Part shown: positions 11,801-21,882 of the stretch, in pieces
Numbering within the stretch: the first letter of the stretch is position 1
Layout of the letters: each line of letters starts with the position of its first letter
From: Diadophis punctatus similis
Lineage: Eukaryota > Chordata > Lepidosauria > Squamata > Dipsadidae
Direction: 5' to 3'
Length of the DNA: 64,000 bases
NCBI GenBank assembly: GCA_023053685.1
Contig: JALIGW010000005.1
Location: forward strand, 53,280,742-53,344,741
The notes under the pieces: model-generated
Told to the model about the DNA's origin: nothing
Databases searched by the model: none
Seen by the model: only the letters and a program-made list of their open reading frames with translations
Translations under genes and position numbers: made by a program

Positions 11801-14800
11801 TTGGACTATAAGACGCACCTAGATTTAGAGGAGGAAAACAAGAAAAAAAATAGTTTTTGGCCTCTGCGCATCCCGTTTTCGTCCTCCCCTGCCCCCAGAA
11901 GCACTTTGCAGGCCAAAACAGGCCCGTTTTTGGCCTCCTGAACCCTCCCATGTCCCATTTCCCCCAAAAATGGGCCCGTTTTCAGACTCCCGAGCCCTCC
12001 GTGCATCCCGTTTTCACCAAAAATGGGCCTGTTTTTGGCCTGCAGAGTGCTTCTGGGGGCCGGGGAGGGCAAAAACGGGATGCGCAGAGGATTCAGGAGG
12101 CCAAAAACTAGCCCATTTTTGGCAAAAACAGGATGGTGGAGCACTGCAGAGTGCTTCTGAGGGCCGGGGAGGGCAAAACGGGATGCACAGAGGATTCGTG
12201 AGGCCAAAAAGTGGCCTGGTTTTGGCAAAAACAGGACGGTGGAGCACTGCAGAGTGCTTCTGGGAGCCGGAGAAGGCAAAAACGGTATATGGTTAAGGCA
12301 CTTGGCTAGAAACCAGGCGACCATGAGTCCTAGTCCTGTCTTAGCAACAAAACCAGCTGGGAGACCTTGAGCCAATCACTCTCTCTCAGCCTTAGGAAGT
12401 ATGCAATAGCAAATCCTTTCTGAAATCTTGTCAGGAAACTACAGGGACTGACACAGGCAATTGCCAGGAGCCAAGACTCACTTAAAGCCATCAAAAATAA
12501 AAATCATTTTTGAGAAGTCTATTTCCTGATTACATGGCCTATCTCAAAGGACTGACAACTGTCAAGGATATCTTTGAGAGTGTTTCTCCTCCCACCATGG
12601 CAAGAAATTCCACTGGGGTAGTAGAGGACTTCCCAGAGTAGTTTATATTCTGGTAAATGGCTATAATTGGCCAAGGCAATCCTGAATCTGCAAGTCTCCT
12701 TTGACAATTCTGTGAATCTGCTGTTTTATTATGACCTTTCAGAGGCTTTGATAATCGCTGATTACATTTATGCCTTGTGTTATAAATAAGAGCGTAACAA
12801 GAACTAGATTTATATATCGGTTTGCATTTTTAGGATTTGGCTGCAAAAGTGCTTCAGATATTCCACCGTGCTGAGCCAAACCAGATACCCCACATCCTCT
12901 GCAGTCCTTGCATGAAAAATGTGTACCCTGAAATGGCAATGGAATATCTGGAATTGATAGAAAAGATGGCGCCATCTGTTCTGGTGACATTGGCCAAGAC
13001 TTCAGTGGCTCTGAAAAAGGGGGATCGGGATAGATGTAAAAAGGAGCTGGACAGCCAAGCAGAGGTACAGATCATTGGGGGATACATATCATTCATACAT
13101 ATATACATATATACATACATACATACTTACATACATATCATTACAGCACGATAGAGGTAAGTGGTACCAACATTCTTCCAACAATTATGTTTGGAAGTAG
13201 ATCTTCCATGAAGCTTCCCCCTCCCCCCCCCAAGACATTTCAGTCTGTTCACCTTTTTGGAGAAGAATAGAGGTACAGGAGCAGAGCTCTCATCTGGTCT
13301 AGGCATATATTTTGCTGGGTTTTTAAAAAAAAAAAACAAATTGAAAAAATTGTAATTAGCTACCATTCAAAATGTAGAGTGGAATCCACCAGCTAAATCT
13401 TGTATTTTATCTGCAGATGAAATTGGTATGTGGTTTTATTCGGGAGCCAAGACTTCTAAAACAGCACATTGAAGGACAGATATTCCCAACTGAACTTGCT
13501 TTGTACCTCAAAGAGACTAGGCCTGGATTTCTCCTAGCTTCATTATTGGCTTTACATGAGAATAATAAAATGGAACTGGAAGAAGCAGGCTCTTATATCA
13601 AGGTTTGTTGTGCAACACTGTTTGCTCCTTTTATTTATATATTTATTTAGGAAATTTATATGGCCGCCTACTCACTCATAGTGACTCTAGGTGGCTTATA
13701 AGCAATAAAAACACAGTATAGAAAATAAAATAAAATAAAATAAAATAAAAAACATAGCTCCTACCCGCCCACTCCTTATAGTTAAGATCTGCAAAAATAG
13801 TTCTGTTTCCAGTCTGTAGACTTTATGATTAAAGGATATATAAAAGTTGGAGTCATTTTTTCTTCCTACTCTACAAAAGAGAAGTATAAAGAATTCAATA
13901 GTCTAATTCATGTAATAGATAATTAATACAGCCAAAGATTTATTTGAATTGCTGTCACTGGGAAGCATGGCTTTTAATGGGAAAATGGCATACAATTGAA
14001 AATGATAAAAGCAATATCAATTTTAAGTGTGGATTTTTTTTCTGGAAAAATACATCTATTCTTTCCTAATTTTGTACTGTAGCTGAATGTAATAATTTGA
14101 TTCATGCATATCAGTTAACCAAAGTAAGCCTTGTTTGCAGTTCATTATTCACTTTGCAGTTAAAGTGACGAATGAACCCACCAATTTAAAGCTTAACAGT
14201 ATTTAAAACAAGTTGATTGAACACTGGAACAATCTTTGATAGCCAGTGACCTCCCCAGCTTTTGAGGGGAAAAGAACTACAGTGGTGGACAATGCAAGTA
14301 ATTCCTTCTTTTTATATTTTTTGGAATGCAGATGCTGAGTGGTAAAAATGAAGATGCTGTTCCCCAACTCTTGATAGACTTCTGGGAAGATTTGCTTGTA
14401 GCATGTACTCAGGAAGAGGTTGCACAGAAGTTGCATTTTAAACTTGCTACACAGTATATTTGGAGACTGTCCAGGAAAGAGCTTCCTGACACTGAGCCTC
14501 TAAAAACGACTGAAGATTTGGTAAAGTACTTTGGATAGGGAAGAAAGAAACTGCATATCAGGATAAGCCAAGGCTTGAATAGAAATACCAATTCTTGACT
14601 TATATACAGCTCCATGGTGCTTTACAACACTCTCTTGAGTGGTTTACAGAGTCAGCATATTGCCCACAACAATCTGGGTCCTCATTTTACCAACCTCAGA
14701 GGGATGGAAGGCTGAGTCAACCTTGAGCCAGCCTCGATCGAACTCCATTCTAACCACTGTGCCATCATTTCTTATTTTCCTACAATGTGCTCCCAGCTGT

Positions 14801-17800
14801 ATTAGAGATTTCTATGTAGCATGGGCAGCACAGAGAGTACAGTATTCTGTGATCTACTAATAAAGCAAAGGGAAATTGGGCTGTGTAATTCTTTGCAAAG
14901 TTTAATTTGAGAAAAAATGATATATTAAATCCCCAAATATCAGCAATAGAGGATACTTAAGAGAGTTGATACTGTTATGAAATTGTTATTTACCTGTCTA
15001 AATGCACAATTAAAATCTAATCAAAGGCCTTGTATTTCTTAAGAAAATAGTGCAGTATCAAATGGTAGGTTATTGTGATTATTTTTTAATTAAATCAAGA
15101 TGACCATCTTTGCAGTAAATGTTAAATGGGATTAGAAACCTGAATGTAAACATGCTTGCAGTGCAAATGACTGTCTTTGTTTTTTTACAATATCTTTTGT
15201 TTGGTTCTTTCAGATTAATTCCTGCAGTGATTATGGACTTATATTTTCCTGGATTATATTCATGATGTCGTTAGTACCTCTTCCTGATTGGAATTCATGT
15301 GATGACCTTTCAAAATTACAAGTATGACATATGTTCACACACATGAGATCTCTCTTTCTACCCCCCCCCCCGGTCTACCACCCCCCTCTCTGTCTCTGCC
15401 TTTCTTACTTGGGATTATGAAAATACTCTTGGGAGCCTTTGACATCTGTGCAAGTGTAGGCCAATTACACTCACATAATAGACAAACTACCTCTGGAATG
15501 AAGAGGGATAGAGTTACTATATAGAACATATATAATATGTTCCTGTAGTGTCTCAATGTTAGGTTTCAACATAGGCATACTAGATTATTTTTTAAAAGTT
15601 TACTTTTACACTTTTTAAAAAAAAAATGTTCTCTTAATGAACTGACAGTGTCCTGCCATGGAGGAGATGGTTGACTACAAGTGTTAGGTCTTGTGCAGGA
15701 GATAAGCCTCTTTCTCCTCACATTCATTACAATTAAATTGTCTGCATCCAAAGGACAAATGATTGTCCCAAACTGAAAAAAGTCTAAAGGCAACCATGTG
15801 TGGGCTATAAAAATACAAATGACTGCCAGATGGCAGTGGAGAGTTAATTTTATTTTGTTTTGGTATGTTCTGATATCTAATGGTTGCCCATATTTTTGCA
15901 AGCCAAGGGGTTTGGTTTTGATTCAGAGTTTGTGCACATCCAAATTAAATAGTAGTTGCTCAAAGGAGCTAGATTTATTCCAGTTACCTTTTCAAAGGTA
16001 TATATGGATGCTAAAATGCCTACCAGTGTTAAAAACCTTTAAAGAAATATTTGACTGAAAGCTATCCTGTTTTCTCAACTACAGTAAATTTATTAATGGC
16101 TGTCATTACTTCTGCAATTGTTTAAAGATATCATATAGAATTTATTTAAAGGAATGTCTGTGTTCCAAATATACAATTGTTGCACAATAATTGTGACCTG
16201 TAATTAAAGAGTAATTAAACTTCTGGAGCTCTGATGAGAGAAAGAGAGAAGCAAGGGGCAGTAGCTGCAGTACAAAGACTCTAGAAGTTCTCTAACCATA
16301 GGATACCAGTGTAGAAGAGACCATTGTAGGCAGAGAAGTGGGGAGCTAACTAGCAAATAAGAGAAAAAGTACACTGGATTCTCCAAGCTTTAACCTGCTG
16401 AAATGTATTCTCCCCAGTTTCTTGAGCATTCAATAACAGGGGTTGAAAACAAAAACACTCAGTGGAACCTCAGCAGTCCAGATCAAGAAATAAGAGTAAA
16501 GCTCAAAATAAAATAACCAAGGACATAAATGGATATGGCAGCGGGAATTTGAGGTTTGCTCTTCTGCAGACACACTAACAGTTTCAATAAGCCTTCCAGC
16601 CTCAATGGTGAGCATGTAATCAGCTCCTTACTTAGGTAGTCTCTGGCCCTTCCCTCCCTCTGTATAAAATTTTCTAGCATAAGGAGCCAGCTCTCTTTTC
16701 TTCCCAATCAGGCACCATAGAAGGATGGGAGAGCTGGTTTATGCAGGCCTGGTAAGGATAATCAAGCAGGTGCTTTCTCTGCATGCTTCCTTTTGTCCTC
16801 TTCTGGCATCTACTGTCTCCCTCAATCTTCTCCCCAATTCTCCTCTCCCACAACTGCCCTTGCTCCAGATCAGCACTGAGTCTGCAGACATTCAAAGTCT
16901 GGTGCTGTGGCTTACTCACAAGAATGCTGGTGTTTTCCCTTCAGCACAGTCTCCTTCAAAAACTTCTGCCTTAAGCACTCTGTCCTGACAGACAGACACA
17001 CACACACACCACACACACTCACACTCACTGGAACTACTTGGAGGATAAAATACTTTGGATCAATATGAAAATATACCCTGTATTAAACAAGGAAAACTGT
17101 TCTAGGCCGAGCAAAATAGTTATTGCTGACTATTCTTTTACAGCAGTGTTTCCCAACCTTGGCAACTTGAAGATGTCTGGACTTCAACTCCCAGAATTCC
17201 CCAGCCAGCGAATGCTGGCTGGGGAATTCTGGGAGTTGAAGTCCAGATATCTTCAAGTTGCCAAGGTTGGGAAACACTGTTTTACAGAGTAGCATCAAAT
17301 AGCAAAGGGAAAGGAAGACTTAGCGTAAGTCAAAATCAGATTTGTAGTTGCTTCAATTCTGTACTGTCTTAGTCAATCTTGCATTTCTTAAAGATGAAAA
17401 CCTCAGTGACAGCTGTAACTTTTAAAATCCTTAAGTTCAGAAACTTCATATCAAGATAAGTTGCTCATTTTTTTCCATTTTGGTGTCACTTTCCAGACCT
17501 AATATGTCTGTTCTCCTGTTCTTTCTGCAGTCTCTCTTATGCAGTCCATCCTTCAGAATATCCTCCATTCTCCCATTTGTGAAGAATATTCCAGAAGATT
17601 CTATTTCTGGTCTGAGCATACACGTTCTTTGTGATACATGTTTAGGACAGCATGAAGCAGCTATTGACAAACTTCTGGATAGGTGCCCTGAAGCTGTCAT
17701 ACCTTATGCCCAGCATGAGCTGAGGGATGAACATCAGGTGAGTGTTAATAATCATAGCTGTCACTTTTTTTTCCTGTCCTCCTAAAACTCAAACCATTGC

Positions 17801-19826
17801 AGCTTCGTTTTAGTAGTTTCACCAGATCGTTTTTCATCAGTTCCTCATATATAATTTTATTGTACCATATCTAGTCAATGGTTTTAAAACTCTGAGCAAA
17901 GTGACCCCATTATATTGAATGTGGGAAGTGCTTAACTTCTATTTTGTTAAAATTGTGAAGTGGGTGTACTTACCGGAACACGGTGCAAAATTTTGAAGAT
18001 TATAAAGTATTTTTTATTGTTTCCTCAATGTAGTTTCCCCAGCCAGGCATTTGCTTGCCTTATCATACCTCATATTGTAAAATGATTGTGTTCTCCTGAA
18101 ATATAAACATATGTCTTTGATACTTGCTGGCTGTATAAATTGTGCAGGAGTTTCTTAACAATAACCACATATGTAGGTTATGCTGACAATAGAACATAGA
18201 TGTGTATGGAAGTAAATTGGGTTACTAACCCTGTGTGTGCATTTTAAGCATCAGCAGGAAGTTCTAACCTTGCCGAACCTCCGTTGTTTTGAGTCCATAC
18301 TTCTTAAATTGTCTAACCAGTAGAACCAGCAGTCCATCAGATTGAAAAAGACTAGTCCAGGCAATGCTCTCTGACATTTTTAGCTCTCAAATGAAAATGG
18401 AGCAGTATAATTGTGAGGGGTCCTTGCTTGTTTTCTTGCATATGTTTCATTGGCCAAACTAGGTAACATCATTAGTGCTAGTCACTGTATGTATTCCATT
18501 TAGAGAGAGACAATGTCTTTTTAGACCCTCAAAATAACTATCCTAAGGTTCTGATTTACTCCAAAAATTTAGGTAAGAGACAAGATGCTAAATAATATTC
18601 AGAAAGTGAGTCTTCAGGAGTTATCATAGGCCGTTGAGTGCTGCTCCCCTCCCCTATGCTCTGCGGCATTTTGAATGGCACTGGAGGGAACTAGCATCCC
18701 ACTTCATTGGTTGATAGATCTTGAACCTCTCCTGAACAAATCACATCTTGAACACAGGAGCAGCAAGTCTGCCATATTTAAAGGTTTTCTATTTAACATG
18801 TTCACTGCCATGCTCTTATGAGTAAATATAAACAGCAGCAGCAGCAGAAGAGTTGTATTCCTTTAAGAATAACACTCTTGATTTTCTACCTGGATCTTAT
18901 TTTTTGACTGCCTTTAGGCTTTATGGTGGAACAAACTTCTTCCTGAACTCTGCAAACGAACCAGACATGTTGGTGAAAACTACCCTGTATTTCTGTCATC
19001 ACTGCAAGGTAACAAAATGAGTTTTTATAGCACAGCAGAAATGTAGAGCTTTTGCAGTACATAGAATAGCCTTTCGCTCTCAAGAGGATTTTGTGGAGTG
19101 TTTACACTTTAGTGAGTAAATGGAAGAACTGGACTCAGTGCAAATCATACATTTTTTGTTAGATGAAGACCACAAGCAACAATCTTCAAGGAGCAATGTT
19201 TTCTCATTAATTTATTCATTAAATTTTTACACCACCCATCTTATTTACATTAAAAGTTGGTGTAAATAGAGGTAGTATTCAACTTATGCCACAATTGGAA
19301 CCAGAATTTCTGTTGTTAAGCAAGGCAGTTGTTAAGTAAGGTGCACCCAATTTTGCTATCTTTTTTTGCCACGATGGATAAGCAAATCGGTAGAGTTCTT
19401 CAGCAAATCAGTACAGTTCTTAAGTGAATCCGGTTTCCTGTCCCCATTGACTTTCTCAGAAGATGGCTGGGAAGGTCACAAATTATAGCAATCAGGACGC
19501 TATAAATACATGTTGGTTGCCAAGATCTCAAATTTTGATCACTTTACTGATGCTATGACGGTTATAAATGCAAGGATCAGTTGTAAATCACTTTTTTCAG
19601 TGCTGTTGTAACTTCAAGTGATCATTAAATGAATGCTTGTAAGAGGAGAACTAGCTTTACTGAGGAATATTAAACACGACGTTTGTATCCTTTTTGTCCA
19701 GAAACATTATCAGTCATTGCCACGGCACTGGAATTGAGAGACTTCCTTAATGTTTTACCTGAAGATGGGAATGCAGCGTTCTTCTTGCCCCACTTGCTTC
19801 AGTGCAGCAGAAAATTGGTGATTTAA
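2725..19826 (+). CDS. HPS3: HPS3, BLOC-2 subunit, C-terminal part (12 exons, 5' end outside window)
   Basis: HPS3 is a subunit of BLOC-2 (with HPS5 and HPS6), which delivers cargo to melanosomes and other lysosome-related organelles from endosomes. Twelve exons join in frame: 2725-2813, 4228-4420, 7202-7310, 7956-8137, 10371-10545, 12834-13064, 13417-13602, 14332-14520, 15214-15321, 17531-17737, 18918-19008 and 19702-19826. They give 627 residues plus TAA, about the last 62 percent of a protein that is 1004 residues in human. Human HPS3 has 17 exons, so these should be exons 6-17 (inference from the count). The product looks like a soluble, helix-rich solenoid with no signal peptide and no enzymatic motif. 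The gene is convergent with CP, as in mammals. I identified it from the residue pattern plus synteny with CP and TM4SF18. All introns are GT-AG and no frameshift is seen. The N-terminal clathrin-binding region would lie outside the window. Confidence 0.9.
2814..4227. other. HPS3 intron with an unidentified coding-like relic in antisense
   Basis: No classified repeat is seen. On the minus strand about 3490-3650 reads open for roughly 50 codons ([20 protein letters not shown] then LTVKKYN) before a stop; upstream to about 4000 there are further protein-like pieces in different frames with stops. This could be a decayed processed pseudogene; I could not name a parent gene. Confidence 0.3.
4228..4420 (+). 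CDS. HPS3: HPS3 exon (about exon 7)
   Basis: The acceptor is TTCATCTAG and the donor is AAG|GTATCA. It enters in phase 1 and leaves in phase 2. The encoded stretch is rich in Leu, Phe and Tyr ([16 protein letters not shown]), which fits a buried helix of the solenoid. Confidence 0.87.
5355..5763. mobile_element. hAT-type MITE, CAGTGATGGCGAACC family, copy 1
   Basis: The left end is CAGTGATGGCGAACC; the right end is its complement with one mismatch. It is flanked by AAATATAG and AAAGATAG (7/8). The GC-rich interior has CpG/GC alternation and a palindromic 'gaggct' segment. It sits in an HPS3 intron; related copies are at 43597, 43957 and 60278. Confidence 0.88.
6006..6112. mobile_element. Decayed palindromic MITE (CAGTGTTTC family)
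   Basis: Starts CAGTGTTTC and contains GGCTGGGGAATTCTG, with an inverted, diverged second arm. It is the same family as the well-preserved copy at 17144-17279. Confidence 0.6.
7202..7310 (+). CDS. HPS3: HPS3 exon (about exon 8)
   Basis: The acceptor is TCTTTTCAG and the donor is ATG|GTACTG. The exon enters in phase 2 and leaves in phase 0, encoding a segment with [19 protein letters not shown]. The following intron is mostly one hAT insertion (7366-7903). Confidence 0.88.
7366..7903. mobile_element. hAT-type element, CAG(G/T)GG-GGTTC family, fills an HPS3 intron
   Basis: 538 bp with inverted ends (CAGGGGCAGGTTCCTA; the right-end complement reads CAGTGGTGGGTTCCTA) and a perfect 8-bp target duplication, AATGTACT, at 7358-7365 and 7904-7911. 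There is no transposase. Related ends occur at 21980 and 40240-40375. Confidence 0.9.
7956..8137 (+). CDS. HPS3: HPS3 exon (about exon 9)
   Basis: The acceptor is TCTGTTTTAG and the donor is CAG|GTTTGA. It begins in phase 0 with [20 protein letters not shown] and continues through an acidic helix ([20 protein letters not shown]). Reading past the donor soon meets a stop, which supports the splice site. Confidence 0.88.
8404..8451. repeat. (TC)n-rich microsatellite and C run
   Basis: CTCT and CTGTCT units ending in a run of eight or more C. It lies in the HPS3 intron after exon 7956-8137. Confidence 0.9.
8463..8543. mobile_element. Small palindromic MITE remnant
   Basis: Arms GACTGCAACTCCCAT (8478-8492) and ATGGGAGTTGTAGTC (8514-8528) are inverted copies with one mismatch, extending to about 30 bp each. 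The ends are too decayed to place target duplications. Confidence 0.55.
8660..9030 (-). mobile_element. L1-like LINE 3' region, antisense, copy A
   Basis: A T-rich start, then ATACAAAATACAAA, a long G-rich tract and AGCTTTTTGCTTTTC align by eye with 10930-11760. A poly-T left edge fits an antisense LINE. Class assignment is tentative. Confidence 0.4.
9031..9690. repeat. Unclassified insertion, possibly LTR-like
   Basis: It interrupts the copy-A repeat. It has recurring CCTGAGG...GGACTCC motifs (about 9092, 9174, 9590, 9637), a direct duplication of GAGATGGTCAGGCAATTG near 9130-9170, a TATA-like ATATAAAAGG at about 9221 and a CTG run near 9323. I could not find convincing ends or a target duplication. 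Confidence 0.35.
10371..10545 (+). CDS. HPS3: HPS3 exon (about exon 10)
   Basis: The acceptor is ATGCTTTCAG and the donor is GAA|GTAAGA. It completes a split Arg codon from the previous exon and then reads [20 protein letters not shown]. It leaves in phase 0 after a charged tail (EDIDEKLNE). Confidence 0.88.
10930..11760 (-). mobile_element. L1-like LINE 3' region, antisense, copy B
   Basis: Shares the order T-rich edge, ATACAAAATACAAA, G-rich tract, CAACTTTTTGCTTTTA and CAAATTCCAGAAGTG with copy A at 8660. No reverse-transcriptase frame is visible. Confidence 0.4.
11773..12287. mobile_element. ATAAGACGCACC-type TIR element with internal tandem repeat
   Basis: The left end TACCGTATTTTTCAGACTAT and AAGACGCACC match the ends of the element at 51573-52350. 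The interior has about 103-bp tandem units beginning TGCAGAGTGCTTCTG at 12041, 12145 and 12248. The right end is reduced to ACGGTA, where a SINE follows. Confidence 0.7.
12288..12490 (+). mobile_element. tRNA-derived SINE (GGTTAAGGCACT type)
   Basis: Contains GGTTAAGGCACTTGGCTAGA, TAGTCCTGTC and CAATCACTCTCTCTCAGCC, with a tail ending GCCAAGACTCA. A reverse copy is at 60860-61035. The tRNA origin is inferred from box-A-like and box-B-like spacing. Confidence 0.6.
12834..13064 (+). CDS. HPS3: HPS3 exon (about exon 11)
   Basis: This is the largest exon here, 77 codons, phase 0 at both ends. The acceptor is CATTTTTAG and the donor is GAG|GTACAG. It encodes [20 protein letters not shown], a Cys-containing loop ([20 protein letters not shown]) and a basic end. 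An ATAC-type microsatellite starts about 18 bp past the donor. Confidence 0.9.
13083..13137. repeat. (ATAC)n microsatellite
   Basis: Imperfect ATAC/ATAT units starting about 18 bp inside the intron after HPS3 exon 12834-13064. Confidence 0.9.
13417..13602 (+). CDS. HPS3: HPS3 exon (about exon 12)
   Basis: It spans 62 codons, phase 0 at both ends. The acceptor is TATCTGCAG and the donor is AAG|GTTTGT. It encodes [20 protein letters not shown] and a helical stretch ending EEAGSYIK. The intron before it is only 352 bp. Confidence 0.9.
13625..13755 (-). mobile_element. LINE 3'-tail fragment with (AAAAT)n
   Basis: Contains GGCCGCCTACTCACTCATAG, GGTGGCTTATAAGC, and ATAAAATAAAATAAAAT. Similar 'GCCGCCCA' tails occur at 24850, 29470 and 62221. 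Confidence 0.6.
14332..14520 (+). CDS. HPS3: HPS3 exon (about exon 13)
   Basis: It spans 63 codons, phase 0 at both ends. The acceptor is TTTTTTGGAATGCAG and the donor is TTG|GTAAAG. It encodes [20 protein letters not shown] with further amphipathic helices. The following intron carries a reverse Sauria-type SINE remnant. Confidence 0.9.
14590..14772 (-). mobile_element. Sauria-type SINE remnant, reverse
   Basis: On the minus strand it reads GGTTGACTCAGCCTTCCATC, AAAATGAGGACCCAGATTGT and GCAATATGCTGACTC, the body shared by the SINEs at 28735, 31627, 42404 and 59013. Confidence 0.75.
15214..15321 (+). CDS. HPS3: HPS3 exon (about exon 14)
   Basis: It spans 36 codons, phase 0 at both ends. The acceptor is TTCTTTCAG and the donor is CAA|GTATGA. 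It encodes [20 protein letters not shown] followed by a short polar end. It reads as an extended open segment only when splicing is considered. Confidence 0.82.
16990..17030. repeat. (CA)n microsatellite
   Basis: CACACA-rich stretch in the HPS3 intron before exon 17531-17737. Confidence 0.85.
17144..17279. mobile_element. Near-perfect palindromic hAT-type MITE
   Basis: 136 bp. Arms 17144-17208 and 17215-17279 are almost exact inverted copies, with ends CAGTGTTTCCCAACC and GGTTGGGAAACACTG. The 8-bp target duplication TTTTACAG is perfect (17136-17143 and 17280-17287). It has no coding capacity. Decayed relatives are at 6006, 20037 and 46618. Confidence 0.92.
17531..17737 (+). CDS. HPS3: HPS3 exon (about exon 15)
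   Basis: It spans 69 codons, phase 0 at both ends. The acceptor is TTCTTTCTGCAG and the donor is CAG|GTGAGT, a consensus match. It encodes [20 protein letters not shown] and, later, a Cys/His-containing stretch ([20 protein letters not shown]). Confidence 0.9.
18918..19008 (+). CDS. HPS3: HPS3 exon (about exon 16)
   Basis: The acceptor is TGCCTTTAG and the donor is CAAG|GTAACA. It enters in phase 0 and leaves in phase 1. It encodes [20 protein letters not shown] then [10 protein letters not shown]. Confidence 0.87.
19270..19652. mobile_element. GTAGTCCT-TIR element, diverged copy
   Basis: Contains AGGTAGTATTCAACTTATG, GTTGTTAAGTAAGG, TTGACTTTCTCAGAAG, and GTAACTTCAAGTGATCATTA near the right end, in the same order as the complete copy at 53745-54132. 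Confidence 0.7.
19702..19826 (+). CDS. HPS3: HPS3 last coding exon (about exon 17) with stop
   Basis: The acceptor is TTTTTGTCCAG. A split Glu codon is completed, then [20 protein letters not shown], ending CSRKLVI and TAA at 19824-19826. No further in-frame extension is possible, so this is the protein end. The 3' UTR runs rightwards; the poly(A) site could not be chosen with confidence. Confidence 0.88.
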
Positions 19827-20036
19827 ATGTAAGGAGAAGCATCTGCTATCTTGGATTGGTCTTATGGGATGCAAAGTTACTCAAATGAACAAAACTTCAT
19901 GATGCAACTATTAACTTAACACTTTAAATGCTGGATACTCCAGGAATATTCCCATGTACATGGGAAAAGTAGGGTTGGATGGACCTCTAAAGATTGTCAT
20001 CTGATCCCTGGTAGCAGTACAGTACAGGTAAACTGA

Positions 20037-20087
20037 TGATTCTCACCCTTGGCAGCATGAAGATGTCTGGACTTCAACTCCCAGAGC
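20037..20087. mobile_element. Half-palindrome MITE remnant
   Basis: GGCAGCATGAAGATGTCTGG and ACTTCAACTCCCAGAGCTC match one arm of the element at 17144-17279. Confidence 0.6.
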
Positions 20088-21882
20088 TCAGAAACAGAGC
20101 TCAGGAACACTGAGCTAAACAGATAGGGGAGATGTTGGTAATATGCACCCCCCCACCGCTAGCCTCTTTTATGTTAAACTTTGAAGCTTCCCAAACAGCA
20201 CTGCAAAAAAGCAGCAATGACTCTAGATTATTTTGGTGAGAGACAAAATAGAATAAGTGCATTAAGCCTATATAAAAGTAAATCTTGCCCCACAAAAAAC
20301 ATGATAACTGGGCCAAAACGTTCTTCCCTATTCTCTTCCTATCGTAACACCTTATCCTTGCTGCTTGGGGTAGGTTTTAGAAAAGTTTCATCACTCTAAA
20401 CTGCTGGTGGTGCATGTGAGCTGACTAGAAATCGCATAAAGTTGCGAAGGGACCTTTCTAAGTAAATATTTAGTGCAATTGTCATTCAGGGCTTTTCCCT
20501 AAACATCAGTCAAAATGTGAGATGTTTAACTTACTCAACAGAAATATTTGTTTCTCACAGCTGCTTAGGGCAGAGAAAAGAACAATTTCATAAGAATTCT
20601 AAGAACAGCCAGAAGTTTCAGCAGATTGGCTCCCATGCAGACTATTTGTGTTGCAAACAATGAGTTTCTTCAAGTTTTCTAAAACTGAATTAGATTAAAA
20701 ACCAGATTATGGAGGCAATTTATAAAGTTGGCTAGCAAGTATCACTAAGTCCCAACATTATCAATGACAAAGGTTGCTGCTACTTCTGCCTTTTTCCCAT
20801 CTCTGCAGTTGTAATATGAGCCAGACCTCATTTTCTTATATTCATCAACTTTTGAAGAACCTTCAAGACTAGTTTAATTATTTTAAAAGAAGACATTTAA
20901 AAACGCTAACAGAAAAGTTGTGGAATTAGAAATAGAAAATCGTAACTATCGATCATAACTGAGAAAGATTTCCATACAAAAACATTCCTGATAATTTTAA
21001 TTATCATTAGGGATTTTAAAAAAACTGTCAATATTTGGAGTCATGATGCTCATCACAGTAGAACCATTTTTCCAATTTAAGAATTCAGCTGAAGTTCATA
21101 ATTTCGTTTGTCTGGTGTCACTGCTGTAAATTATAGAAAGTGAAAGTCAGTGGCTTTCAAAAGAACATTTAGTTTTAGCTAATATATACTTTAATATTCT
21201 TAATATAGCCACAAAGTAGATATGTTCTTCATTTTCCCCTTTCATTCGTATAACAAGGACTAGAATTTTAAGAAACTAGCGCTTTAAAAGTATTTGTCTA
21301 TGCTAAAAGTAGGCAACGTGGTATACTCCAAGTATTTTATGTGCAACTCCCATAAAACCCAGTAGGCATGGCTTTGAACTATAAGCTCTGTAGTCCAAAA
21401 CTCCTCGTGAATATCAGGAGTTCATCAGGTTTCATATACAGTGTAGACTCTGAAACCTGACTTTGTGAATAGGTCCGAAGAGAAGACATCTATTTGTTTG
21501 CAGGCACCAATTTAACTAGCAAGCTTCATCCAGGTCTGCTATTCAAGACATGGGTTACTACATTTGTATTACCGTACTTATTTTCACAGTTTCACTCCTT
21601 TTCAGAATGGCAATGGAAACAAACTTCAGATAAGATAGATGATAGATAGGGGTGTGTGTGTGTGTGTGTGTGTGTAAAGAAAACACATAGAGATCGAAAT
21701 TTCTTCCAATAGAATAAAATGAATACAAATATGCAAATATTAAAGAGATACAGCTTATCGGCACCATGAGATTAAAAACTGTACCAGTTTACTTGAACAA
21801 ACATGCACCTTCATTAGAGAGATAAGGTAGTGGTTAAAATGTTGGATTTGGACTGGAGACTCCCAAATTAAAGCCCCTATTT
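20088..21882. other. Intergenic DNA between HPS3 and CP
   Basis: AT-rich sequence with a (TG)n run at 21649-21675. Possible plus-strand poly(A) signals for HPS3 include ATTAAA at 20694 and AATAAA at 21713, but no choice can be supported. No exon was seen. Confidence 0.5.
21649..21675. repeat. (TG)n microsatellite
   Basis: Pure GT alternation of about 26 bp, next to GATAGATGATAGATAG. Confidence 0.92.

Noticed and set aside
11806..12375. 189-codon minus-strand frame with repeated Phe-Leu-Pro-Ser-Pro segments
   Set aside because: The repeats mirror the 103-bp tandem DNA units of a TIR element, so the frame is incidental.
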